Position numbers and translations under genes: made by a program | Assembly (NCBI GenBank): GCA_041390865.1 | Contig: JAWKPC010000009.1 | Span: forward strand, 62,001 to 126,000 | DNA from: JAUIIK01 sp041390865 | GTDB taxonomy: Bacteria > Chloroflexota > Chloroflexia > Thermomicrobiales > CFX8 | Length of the DNA: 64,000 bases | Direction of reading: 5' to 3' | The notes under the pieces: generated by a model | What the model saw: the letters and a program-made list of their open reading frames with translations, nothing else | Database searches by the model: none | Told to the model about the DNA's origin: nothing | Shown: positions 56,322 through 64,000 of the stretch, in pieces | Layout: each line of letters starts with the position of its first letter | Numbering within the stretch: position 1 is the stretch's first letter

Positions 56322-57855
56322 GAACCGGCTCGCGGGAGATCCGGAACAGGATGAGACGAGGAGGATCGTCCGTCGGCTCGACCAGCAGACGAAATACCGC
56401 CAGGTGATTTCCATCCGGAAGCTCCCGGGCCAGCGTGACCGTATCATGCCCGCCCGGCTCGATCCGGACGGTCTGCTCCAGCGAATCATCGATCGTGTAC
56501 GCGACTTCGCCCCCGGCCCCGGCCTCGAACCGGAGATCCAGCCGCTGGCCGTCGAACGGGATGCTGATCGAGCGGCCCGCCGCTAGCCGCTCCTCCAGAT
56601 CGTCCGCCCGATACTCTCCGGTGCCCCGAATCCGCAGGTCCGGCGCCGCTTCCTTGATCGCTTCGTAGGCAGGATAGGGCGTGAAGTCGTGCTCGACCAG
56701 CGCGAATCCGCGGGTCGGGTTCGCCACTTCGTCCTCGTGATCCGGCGGCCGGACGAAGCGGAAAGCCCAGACAGCCATGACGCCCATCCAGGGCCACTCC
56801 CGTTGCGCGCGCTCGTAGCCCTCGATCAGGTATTCCGCCTGTACATCCCGGCTCACCGGCTCGCCCCAGGGTGAGGGCTCTCCCTGCCAGTCCTCCGGTA
56901 AAGACACCCAGCCGTACTCGACAGCCCAGATCGGAGTGCCGTCATCGCCGTTGTCCTCCATGATCTCTCGCATCTGGATGACTCTGGAGAAGTTGTTCCG
57001 GGCGAACTCGACGCGGCGGTCATACGGCGAGTAGCCATAGCCGTAGACCATGGCCGAAACGATATCGAAGTAGTCGGCCGCCCCGAGGTCGTAGAGGTCC
57101 TGGAGATAAATCAGCTCGCTCACGTTCACCGGCCCGCGCTGGTCAGTCGGCGCCAGACCGGCAAGCAGGACCACTGCATCCGGATCGACCGCCTTGATCG
57201 CCGTATAGCCCGCCCGGAGAAGCTCGAGATAACCGGCCGGATCGATCGGCAGACCGCCCCACTCGCCTTCGAGGTTCGGCTCGTTCCAGAGCTGATAGTA
57301 GTGGACGCGGCCCTCGTAGCGGGTCGCGACGGCTTCGACGTAGTCGACCCAGTCTTCGATCTCGTTCGGCGGGCCATCGGGAAACCGGTCGACGTTCTCC
57401 TGGCCCTCCCGCGCCCAGCGCGGCGGCTTTTCGAGCCGGACGATGATCTCGATATCGCGCTCCTCGGCGAGATCGACAATGCGGTCGAACTTGTCCCAGC
57501 TGGGATTCCCGAACCGGTCGACGTAGCTGCCCTTCTCCGACGGCTCGATGTCGAACCACCCGAAGATCTGCCGGATGTAGCCGATCCCGGCATCCGAGAT
57601 CATGTCCATCGACCGCTCGACGACTTCCGGATCGGGCTCCTGGTCGAGGAAGGTGTTGACGCCGACCGGGTTCACATCGGTAAAGGGAATCGGATCGAGG
57701 GCCGAGGTTCCGGCGACGACGCCGCGGTTGAAGTACTGATCGGCAAGCTGTGCGCCGCCCAGACCAATGAGCAGACCGACGATGACGAAAGCATGAAAGA
57801 CAGCGATGCCGATGTCCCGCTTTCGAGAGATGTATATCCGGACCCGGTCGAGCAT
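56296..57855 (-). CDS. Membrane-anchored clan-A glycoside hydrolase (GH39/GH5-like)
   Basis: ATG 57855 (MLDRVRIYISRKRDIGIAVF) was chosen because the frame upstream looks non-coding; 519 residues. One N-terminal signal-anchor helix (FHAFVIVGLLIGLGGAQLAD) is followed by a TIM-barrel with the acid/base Glu in YQLWNEPNLEGEWGG and the nucleophile Glu in PIWAVEYGWVSLP. A C-terminal beta domain (SIPFDGQRLDLRFEAGAGGE) follows. It is predicted to act outside the membrane on a polysaccharide or glycan. The family is inferred from motifs; GH5, GH39 and related families cannot be separated here. Confidence 0.82.
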   Translation of the reverse strand: MLDRVRIYISRKRDIGIAVFHAFVIVGLLIGLGGAQLADQYFNRGVVAGTSALDPIPFTDVNPVGVNTFLDQEPDPEVVERSMDMISDAGIGYIRQIFGWFDIEPSEKGSYVDRFGNPSWDKFDRIVDLAEERDIEIIVRLEKPPRWAREGQENVDRFPDGPPNEIEDWVDYVEAVATRYEGRVHYYQLWNEPNLEGEWGGLPIDPAGYLELLRAGYTAIKAVDPDAVVLLAGLAPTDQRGPVNVSELIYLQDLYDLGAADYFDIVSAMVYGYGYSPYDRRVEFARNNFSRVIQMREIMEDNGDDGTPIWAVEYGWVSLPEDWQGEPSPWGEPVSRDVQAEYLIEGYERAQREWPWMGVMAVWAFRFVRPPDHEDEVANPTRGFALVEHDFTPYPAYEAIKEAAPDLRIRGTGEYRADDLEERLAAGRSISIPFDGQRLDLRFEAGAGGEVAYTIDDSLEQTVRIEPGGHDTVTLARELPDGNHLAVFRLLVEPTDDPPRLILFRISREPVHALDLSLD

Positions 57856-58015
57856 TCGGCGCTTACCCCCGCAGCATAGAATACGCGACGGTGGACGGTA
57901 GTCCCGCAGCAGGACGGATGGGAACAGGCTTGTACACTTCATATCCGACAGACTGAAGCCTGTCCGCCCGGATTGACAGGCTCTCAACAATCTCCGAGGG
58001 GAGAAATCAGCAATC

Positions 58016-59104
58016 ATGCCGAAGGTAAGTGACGACCAGCTGCGCGAGGCGATCGCCGCCGTCGAAGACCCACTACTCGGCACCGAGCTCGGCAGGACCC
58101 GTTCGATCAAAGAGATCGAGTCCGGGCGCCGTAGCGTCAAGATTCTGATCGAGCTCCCGATCTACCGCTACCCCGAGCAGGAGACGCTCCAGCAACGCAT
58201 CGCGGACGCCATCACCGGAACCGGCGAGGAGCGCCGCGTCGAGGTCGGTTTCACGCCGAAGGTCAAGGCCGTCGGCGGCGTGCCGGGCAAAGGCAGCATC
58301 CCCGGCGTCAGCAACGCGATCGCCGTCGCATCCGGAAAGGGCGGAGTGGGGAAGTCCACCGTCGCCTCGAACCTGGCGATCGCCCTGGCGCAGGACGGCG
58401 CGAAGGTCGGCCTGATGGACGCCGACGTCTATGGCCCGAGCGTGCCGATGATGCTCGGCTCGAACGCCCGGCCGGGAATGCAGGATGACAAGATCATCCC
58501 GCCCCAGGCATTCGGCATCAAGCTGATGTCGATCGGCTTCCTGATGCCGTCCGACAAAGCGCTCATCTGGCGCGGCCCGCTGGTCGCCCAGCTGATCAAT
58601 CAGTTCCTCGGCGACGTCAACTGGGGACAACTCGACTACCTGATCATCGACATGCCTCCCGGCACCGGCGACGCTCATCTCTCGCTGGTTCAAGCGATCC
58701 AGCTCGCCGGGGCGGTCATCACGACGACGCCGCAGGATGTCGCGATTGCCGACGCAATCAAAGGCATCAGGATGTTCGAGGAGGTCAAGGCGCCGATTCT
58801 CGGCATCGTCGAGAACATGTCCTATTTCGTCTGCCCGAATTGCGGGGAGACCTATGACATCTTCGGGACTGGCGGCGGGGAACGCACGGCCCGCGAGTTC
58901 GGCGTCGAGCTGCTCGGCCAGATCCCGATCGACCCGTCAATTCGTGAAGCGGGCGACATCGGCCACCCCGTCGTTGCGGCACATCCCGATTCGGCCCCAG
59001 CCGAAGCGTTCAGGCAGACGGCGCTCAACGTCGCGATCGGTGTGGCGCGAGCCGCCAGCAAGCGGCCTCATCGCCCGACGATCCAGCTGATGCAGACAAA
59101 CTAG
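58016..59104 (+). CDS. Mrp/ApbC iron-sulfur cluster carrier ATPase
   Basis: 362 residues from ATG 58016, with GAGGGGAG about 13 bases upstream. The N-terminal DUF59-like domain (LREAIAAVEDPLLGTELGRT) is followed by a deviant Walker A, VASGKGGVGKSTVASNLAIA. Then come LMDADVYGPSVPMMLG and the Walker B region YLIIDMPPGTGDAHLSL. The cluster-binding CxxC is in YFVCPNCGETYDIFG. It carries and delivers [4Fe-4S] clusters to apoproteins in the cytosol. It is a single gene divergent from the GH gene. Confidence 0.93.
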   Translation: MPKVSDDQLREAIAAVEDPLLGTELGRTRSIKEIESGRRSVKILIELPIYRYPEQETLQQRIADAITGTGEERRVEVGFTPKVKAVGGVPGKGSIPGVSNAIAVASGKGGVGKSTVASNLAIALAQDGAKVGLMDADVYGPSVPMMLGSNARPGMQDDKIIPPQAFGIKLMSIGFLMPSDKALIWRGPLVAQLINQFLGDVNWGQLDYLIIDMPPGTGDAHLSLVQAIQLAGAVITTTPQDVAIADAIKGIRMFEEVKAPILGIVENMSYFVCPNCGETYDIFGTGGGERTAREFGVELLGQIPIDPSIREAGDIGHPVVAAHPDSAPAEAFRQTALNVAIGVARAASKRPHRPTIQLMQTN

Positions 59105-59341
59105 AAGGCATCGGGCACCAGGGGCGGAGCCGGGCGCGACCCGGCGGCTAGCCGGCGCATTTACAACGTCGGAGGCGATCACTGGGTCGACGTTCTTTGC
59201 CATCTCGCCGTCGATCACGGTTGCTCGACTTCGTCCTGCGGACCCTTCCGACAGCGCCAAGACCGAGAATGTTCATCGAGGAAATCGCGCCAGCAATCCG
59301 GGAACGAGTGGCCGAGATACGAGCTTCCCGAAACGAATCGA

Positions 59342-60049
59342 TTAGCTGCGGATGAGCGCTCTCAGACCGTCGACATTGGAGATAACGATCTTTTTCCGTC
59401 CGGTTTCGAGATAGCCTTCAGCCTTGAACTCGTTGAGCGTCGCCGTGATCGTCTCGCGGTACGACCCGAGGATTTCCGCCAGGTGCTGGTGGGTCAATCC
59501 ATGAATGACGAGATTGCCCCGCCAGTCCTTCTCGTCCGCCAACCGGAGCAGCAGGCTGGCCAGCCGCTCGCGGAGCCCCTGAAACGCCATCTCCTGCAGG
59601 CGCTCTTCGGCGGACTCCAGACGCATGCTCAGGACCTGGGCGATGCGGATCGCGACGACCGGATACCGGTTCATCAATGAGATCACGTCCCGCCGGCTCA
59701 TCGAACAGATCAGGCACTCGGTGAGCGCCTCGGCCTCGCTGTTTTGCAGCCGTTGGCCGAAGATCGGCATTTCGCCAAAGATCGTCCCGGCCTCGAGGGT
59801 TGCCGTGATCAGCCGCTTGCCGTCGTCGTTGATCCGCGACAGGATAACCTCGCCCTTTTTCAGGATGAACAACACCTCGGCCGGGTCGTCGGCGTGGCAG
59901 AAGATCCGGCCCGGCTCGCAGGTGAACATCGGGGCAGAAGCTTCGATCTCCTGCATCTGAGCCTCGTCGAGATCCTGGAAGATGTCCACCATTCTGAGAT
60001 AGGCGAGTTTGTCACTGGCTGCGGCCGGCGATTTCGTCGGTGCGGTCAC
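59342..60049 (-). CDS. Crp/Fnr family transcription regulator
   Basis: 235 residues from GTG 60049, preceded by GAGGAA. A cyclic-nucleotide-binding beta-barrel comes first (CEPGRIFCHADDPAEVLFIL, then GEVILSRINDDGKRLI and GTIFGEMPIFGQ). A long dimerisation helix (IRIAQVLSMRLESAEERLQE) and a winged helix with recognition segment THQHLAEILGSYRETITATL follow. The Arg of the cAMP phosphate-binding cassette is not evident and the Fnr cysteine set is absent, so the effector is unknown. It is probably linked to the glutaredoxin-like gene 37 bases upstream on the same strand. Confidence 0.9.
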   Translation of the reverse strand: MTAPTKSPAAASDKLAYLRMVDIFQDLDEAQMQEIEASAPMFTCEPGRIFCHADDPAEVLFILKKGEVILSRINDDGKRLITATLEAGTIFGEMPIFGQRLQNSEAEALTECLICSMSRRDVISLMNRYPVVAIRIAQVLSMRLESAEERLQEMAFQGLRERLASLLLRLADEKDWRGNLVIHGLTHQHLAEILGSYRETITATLNEFKAEGYLETGRKKIVISNVDGLRALIRS

Positions 60050-60085
60050 ATCTTCCTCCGTGAAATCAGACGTATGACGCCATGC

Positions 60086-60343
60086 CTATGTTGCCGGGAT
60101 ATACCGCCGGATCGACGCTTCGAGCTGATCGCCGTACGGGTTTCCAAGCGAGATGACGTCGCCGTTCACCATGTACGTCGGGGCGCTGAACACTTTCGAC
60201 GGAATCTCAGTATCCGGACGCTCGAGGTCCACAATCTGAATCTCCAGATCGGGCATCCGCTGCCGGATCTGAGCGACGGTCTGACTGGTCTCGGCGCAGG
60301 TCAGGCAATGGGTCATCGTGTAAATCATCAGTTTCGGGCCCAT
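60086..60343 (-). CDS. Glutaredoxin/thioredoxin-like protein
   Basis: 85 residues from ATG 60343 (MGPKLMIYTMTHCLTCAETS); the redox pair is Cys-Leu-Thr-Cys. The cis-Pro loop is FSAPTYMVNGDVISLGNPY. An in-frame ATG at 60364 would add seven residues. It belongs to the short thioredoxin-fold proteins that reduce disulfides or act as sensors. Its closeness to the Crp/Fnr gene suggests redox-linked regulation, but that is inference. Confidence 0.78.
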   Translation of the reverse strand: MGPKLMIYTMTHCLTCAETSQTVAQIRQRMPDLEIQIVDLERPDTEIPSKVFSAPTYMVNGDVISLGNPYGDQLEASIRRYIPAT

Positions 60344-60740
60344 ACTGCTGCTTACCACCCTCATGCTCGGGAAGACGCTCGGCACTTGCAGCGTACATCG
60401 TTCGGGCTGCGTCATGCGTAAGCGCTGTTACGCAGGACGCGGCCAAAGCCCTGAGAAGCCCGCGTGAGCGGGCAACACGCGTAGCATCGGTCTGCTGTCG
60501 AGCCGGATGGCATGTCTTCCGGCAATGACAACACGGCTGCGAGGAACAAGTTATTGCGGAAGTCTTCAGCTGCGTGACAACTGCCGGCAAGTCCGGTCGC
60601 ACAGGCGTCGATCGGACGGTACGTCGATATGAGTCGCGAGCATTCGTCAGGTGATGGAGATCGAGATGGTCGAGTTGCACCGGCGCCAGCTTTCGTAGAC
60701 TCCAGGGACCGGCGATCTGCCGGCAGAAAGGATAACGAGC
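60344..60740. other. Divergent intergenic region
   Basis: About 400 bases between a minus-strand and a plus-strand gene; both promoters should lie here. It contains a short perfect hairpin GCCCGC-GTGA-GCGGGC (60458-60473). Long ORFs across it look non-coding. Confidence 0.5.
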
Positions 60741-61211
60741 TTGAGTACGAACCTTGACGATCTCCTTCAACAAAGCAGATCGCGAGCCGGAGCCGACCTG
60801 AGAGGTCTGATCGACCAACCGGAGCGCCACATGAACGCCGCCGCGTTTCGCGCCTTCGTCGACGAAGTGCGGCTCTGGGCGATGGCGACGAGCGGCAAGA
60901 ACGGAAGCCCGCACATCGCTCCGGTCCATATGAGCATCACCGATGATGACGAACTCCAGATGACGATTCATGTCGAGAGCGTCCGGATGCGGGATATCGA
61001 CCGCGATCCCCGGGTGGCCTTCACCGGCTGGGCGGAGGGCGGCCGGATGGCGATCATCTACGGCGAAGCGAGCGTCATACCCGGTTCCGAACGTGTCTCC
61101 GGGGCCGGCGGCCGCGAGAAGCCGGTCGTCCGCCTCAAGATCACGCCGACGCGAATCTACGCGATGGATCCAGCGCGGTTCCTGACCCGAGTTATCACCA
61201 ACCTGTCCTAA
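60741..61211 (+). CDS. Pyridoxamine 5'-phosphate oxidase-like flavin-binding protein
   Basis: 156 residues from TTG 60741, with AAAGGA about eight bases upstream. The split-barrel fold reads FVDEVRLWAMATSGKNGSPH, then IAPVHMSITDDDELQMTIHV, MRDIDRDPRVAFTGWAEGGR and KITPTRIYAMDPARF. Such proteins bind FMN, F420 or haem and reduce small substrates or act in stress response. No specific function can be named. It ends directly before a strong hairpin. Confidence 0.82.
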   Translation: MSTNLDDLLQQSRSRAGADLRGLIDQPERHMNAAAFRAFVDEVRLWAMATSGKNGSPHIAPVHMSITDDDELQMTIHVESVRMRDIDRDPRVAFTGWAEGGRMAIIYGEASVIPGSERVSGAGGREKPVVRLKITPTRIYAMDPARFLTRVITNLS

Positions 61212-61214
61212 AGA

Positions 61215-61248
61215 GAACAGGCTCAGGGAATGATCCCTGAGCCTGTTC
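61215..61248. terminator. Bidirectional terminator hairpin
   Basis: GAACAGGCTCAGGGA (61215-61229) and its perfect complement (61234-61248) with a 4-base ATGA loop. It lies between the convergent PPOX and TPP-enzyme genes. There is no T-run, so it may act by structure alone. Confidence 0.8.
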
Positions 61249-61276
61249 CACTCGAATTGCCTTCCTCATCGGAAAT

Positions 61277-62919
61277 CTACGAGAAGAGCGAGTACTCCGT
61301 CTCCTTCTGGGTGATGAACTCTAGCAAGGCGGGGACGCCATTCTCGGTCTGCTCGATTGCCCGCTGGATGGCCGGGACGATCTCGCCGCTCGGTCACGCT
61401 CGCCATGACCGCCGAACGCCCGGGCCATCTCTGCTGTAATTGCCGGTGATGTCGGTTGCCTTGTAGCCGCGCGCCGTAGCCGCTTCCATCGTCGACAGCT
61501 CGATCGCCATCGCGCCGTTGTTGAATGACCGAGAGAATCGGGATGCGCCGGCCCGGGCTGCCGTCTCGAAATCCATCCCGGTCATGCCGGATCGCCGCGT
61601 CGCCCCAGACGTTGATGTAGAGCTTGTCTGGCTTTCAGCTTCGCGCCCATAGCCAGTCCAAGGCCATAACCTCAGCTGCGTCGTCTTACCCCAGCCGAGA
61701 TAGCTCAGCGGCGTTCCGACGTCCAGAATGGCGAGAGCTGATCCCGGGGACTTCCAGCGTCATGGGTGATGATCGTATTCGGAACGTCGACGGTCGCGTG
61801 GAGATCGCGAATAACCCGGTAAGGCGACAGCGGAGCCTTGTCCGATCCGGTCTTGTGCCGCCAGGCGGACTCCCATTCGGCTCGAACGCGCTGGATCTCT
61901 TCGGCAACCGTGTCTGCCATCCCGCGCGGCTGGCCGTTCAGCCGATCCCCGACAGCTTCAACGAGCGAGCCGAGGGTGAGCTTCGCATCGCCGACGAGCG
62001 CATCGGCTACCGCCAGATCCCGGTTGATATCAGCGGGATCGAGAGTGGCCTGGATGTAGGTCTTACTGGCCGGGAACTGGATACCGTAACTTGTAGACGC
62101 AAAGCTGCAGCCGATTCCGAAGATCAGGTCGGCGTTCTGGACGAAATGGTGGACCGGTCCGGGCAGCGACCGGCCTCCGGACCCGAGCGACAGGCGATGG
62201 CTCTCCGGGAATGCGCTCTTGCCTTCGAGACCTGCCGTGACCGGAGCTTCGAGTACCTCCGCCAGCTCGCGCAGCTCGTCCCAGGCTTAGCGTAGTGGAC
62301 ACCCGTCCGGCATAGATGACCGGGTGCTTCGCTTCGAGAGAGCGGCGGCAACCCGGTCGACATCGGCCGGGTTCGGGGCGCTGACGCGCCGGAGGGCCGG
62401 CTCGTAGTCGATCTCGCCCGGCACCTCGTCCCCGAACATGTCGTAGGGCAGCTCGACCATCACCGGCCGGGGCCGGCCGTTCTTGACCTGCGTCCAGGCT
62501 CGCCGCATGGCCCGTAACACCGTATCAGGCGTGTTGACCTGCTCGATGTGCTTTGTGACGTGCTGGAAGTTGAGCAAGGCGCTGAACCGGGGCTCCATGT
62601 TTGCCTGAGGGCGGGGATAACCGCCGGGCAGGATGAGAACCGGCACCGATTCACTGTACGCCTGGGCGACTGCTCCGAAGGCGTTCTCGATACCGGGGCC
62701 GAACTGGGTCGCGGCGACGCCGATGGTATCGCCGGAGGTCACGCGGCTGATCGCGTCCGCCATATGGATGCCGGTCCGCTCCTGACGAGCGATGATCGGC
62801 CTGATCCCCGCCTCGGCGGCGGCTTCGAATAGCGGATTGGCCGGGTAACCGATCAGATACTGGACGCCCTCGCGCTTGAGGACTTCAACGACTGCGGCAG
62901 CGACATCCACGGGCTCCAC
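61277..62919 (-). pseudogene. Thiamine-pyrophosphate enzyme (acetolactate synthase-like), frameshifted
   Basis: GTG 62919 follows AGAGAGG. The N-terminal PYR domain is intact for 200 residues: VEVLKREGVQYLIGYPANPL, the catalytic Glu in IIARQERTGIHMADA, then VAATQFGPGIENAFGAVAQA. From about 62300 the central domain (VTAGLEGKSAFPES-like, FGIGCSFASTSYGIQFP, TLDPADINRD) and the C-terminal PP domain (TQL-YGLGLAMGAKLK and NGAMAIE) are spread over frames. The end, EIVPAIQRAIEQTENGVPAL, stops at TAG 61277. About 547 residues, normal for the family. The substrate could be pyruvate or another 2-oxo acid. This is the only heavily shifted gene in the right third of the window. Confidence 0.8.
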
Positions 62920-62956
62920 GCCTCTCTAGAATGTGTTCGCCGAATCGTATGCGAGG

Positions 62957-63187
62957 TCAGGCGTGTGGGAAATCCACGCCGCAAGCCTGATCCGACGACT
63001 GACTCCATATAAGGAGTTCATCGTACTCGATATCGGTGAGCATGAACTCTTCGGAGCAGTCGGGGCAGGTTACGACGTAGACGCAGTCGTTTCGCGCCTC
63101 ACACCATTCTGTAACGTCTCCATAGAGGCCTTTCGAGCAAAGGTGCTCGCGTACCTTGTCTACGGCGTTTGCTGACGACAGAACCAT
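62957..63187 (-). CDS. Small zinc-ribbon hypothetical protein
   Basis: 76 residues; ATG 63187 has GGGGAGG seven bases upstream. Cys pairs in EWCEARNDCVYVVTCPDCSE suggest a zinc-binding knuckle. The rest is acidic (FMLTDIEYDELLIWSQSSDQ). No family is recognised. It stands alone between the TPP enzyme and the MscS gene. Confidence 0.65.
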   Translation of the reverse strand: MVLSSANAVDKVREHLCSKGLYGDVTEWCEARNDCVYVVTCPDCSEEFMLTDIEYDELLIWSQSSDQACGVDFPHA

Positions 63188-63349
63188 GACGCCTCCCCTT
63201 TCGATGCATTGTGGTGATGTCTTAGCTCTTCAGGATGCGGGAATTGTTCAAGAATGTCAAGTACGGCAGTCCGAGCGCCGACGCTTCTGCATTTACGACT
63301 CGGGCAGATCGATGGCCAGAAGCCGTAGCGTCAACTAGCCGCCGACCTG

Positions 63350-64000
63350 TCAAGACATGCCGGCGATCGGCTGGCGCCGGTCCCGACTGCTGGCCCGGTC
63401 GGCGGAACCGTTCAGCGAGCCGAATTCCGCTCGCGTACGCGGAAGGCTCTCCGGGTAGTTCTCGTTGAGGAAGTTTATGAGGCGTTCCCGGACCAGACAG
63501 CGCAGATCCCAGGCATTCGATGAGTTGCGGGCGCTCATGATCGCACGCAGCTCGATCGACCTGTCCGTCGCATCGGTCACCTGGAGCCCCTGGACCTTGC
63601 CGTCCCAGAGGCCTGTCGAACCGAGGATTCGGCCGAGTTCTTCTCGCACTGCATCGACCGGCACCCGGTAGTCGGCGTAGAGGTAGACGCTGCCGATCAG
63701 GTTGGCGGTCTGCCGGGTCCAGTTCTCGAACGGCTGCTCGATGAACCGGGACAGCGGCACGATAAGCCGCCGGAGATCCCAGATTCGAACGACGACGTAG
63801 GTGGACCCGATCTCTTCGATCTTGCCCCATTCACCTTCGACGATGACAACGTCGTCGATCCGGATCGGCTCGGTCATTGCCAGCTGGATGCCAGCGATCA
63901 GGTTCGACAATGTCGGCCGGGCAGCAATACCGGCGATGATCGCGGCGATACCGGCCGAAGCGAACAGTCCCTCGCCAATCCGCCGCACCTCGGAAAAGGT
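63350..64000 (-). CDS. MscS-type mechanosensitive channel, C-terminal part
   Basis: The frame is open to the window end, so the gene continues beyond 64000. The visible 216 codons contain the pore-lining helix (GIAAIIAGIAARPTLSNLIA, with Gly/Ala packing), the beta domain starting PIRIDDVVIVEGEWGKIEEI and VVVRIWDLRRLIVPLSRFIE. After it come the alpha/beta vestibule region (YLYADYRVPVDAVREELGRI, then SNAWDLRCLVRERLINFLNE) and a basic tail. It would open under membrane tension and release solutes. Confidence 0.88.
   Translation of the reverse strand, partial: TFSEVRRIGEGLFASAGIAAIIAGIAARPTLSNLIAGIQLAMTEPIRIDDVVIVEGEWGKIEEIGSTYVVVRIWDLRRLIVPLSRFIEQPFENWTRQTANLIGSVYLYADYRVPVDAVREELGRILGSTGLWDGKVQGLQVTDATDRSIELRAIMSARNSSNAWDLRCLVRERLINFLNENYPESLPRTRAEFGSLNGSADRASSRDRRQPIAGMS

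Noticed and set aside
56296..58140. Long N-terminal extension of the GH protein from ATG 58140
   Set aside because: The extra residues are antisense to the Mrp start and non-hydrophobic. ATG 57855 precedes a clean signal-anchor helix.

Overview
The window looks like a chromosome segment of a high-GC bacterium, most likely a Chloroflexota/Thermomicrobia relative. This is inferred from the composition, the many GTG/TTG starts, the S9 peptidase and helicase subfamilies, and two short palindromic repeat families I associate with such genomes. No rRNA, tRNA or CRISPR array was found, so the assignment rests on protein flavour alone.

Layout. (1) 1-12.8 kb: a hydantoin-type catabolic cluster. Five tandem DUF917 (S-methyl-thiohydantoin desulfurase-like) genes are followed by HyuA, HyuB and an Asp/Glu (hydantoin) racemase on the plus strand. 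A convergent DUF1177 gene and an MFS transporter lie on the minus strand. (2) 13.0-40.3 kb: a genomic island. It holds a minus-strand cassette of about eleven small genes with an ArdC-like antirestriction protein (13.07-18.31), a two-repeat alpha/beta-barrel protein, a zinc-ribbon protein, an excisionase-like HTH gene, a primase-helicase replication gene, and a three-gene DISARM-like defence operon (24.6-36.9). After these come a TIGR04255 gene with partners, a truncated nuclease-like gene and the first 65 codons of a tyrosine integrase. (3) 40,328-41,471: an IS630 element that cuts the integrase. (4) 41.5-64 kb: mostly intact chromosomal genes. These are a PHP hydrolase, S9 peptidase, MFS transporter, a degenerate REC-PAS-PAS-GGDEF-EAL protein, an amine/amino-acid catabolic trio (FAD oxidase, D-threonine aldolase-like, Gfo/Idh), HD-GYP, PurN, RusA-like, GH, Mrp, Crp/Fnr, glutaredoxin-like, PPOX, a TPP enzyme and MscS (partial).

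The defence operon is the most interesting locus. It encodes a MrfA/DruE-type helicase with DUF1998 and a C-terminal nuclease-like tail (in effect DrmA and DrmB on one chain), then a DrmD-like SNF2 helicase, then a DrmMI-like Eco57I-type adenine methylase. The genes are coupled by ATGA and TTGA overlaps. No separate drmB or drmC is visible.

Main caveat: from about 2 kb to 40 kb nearly every long gene carries single-base frameshifts, often in homopolymers, whereas 41.5-61 kb is almost clean (one shift near 52,967); shifts return at 61.3-62.3 kb. The protein family continues faithfully in another frame after each shift. I read most of them as consensus or low-coverage errors rather than decay, so gene spans below are reconstructed across frames and shift positions are approximate.
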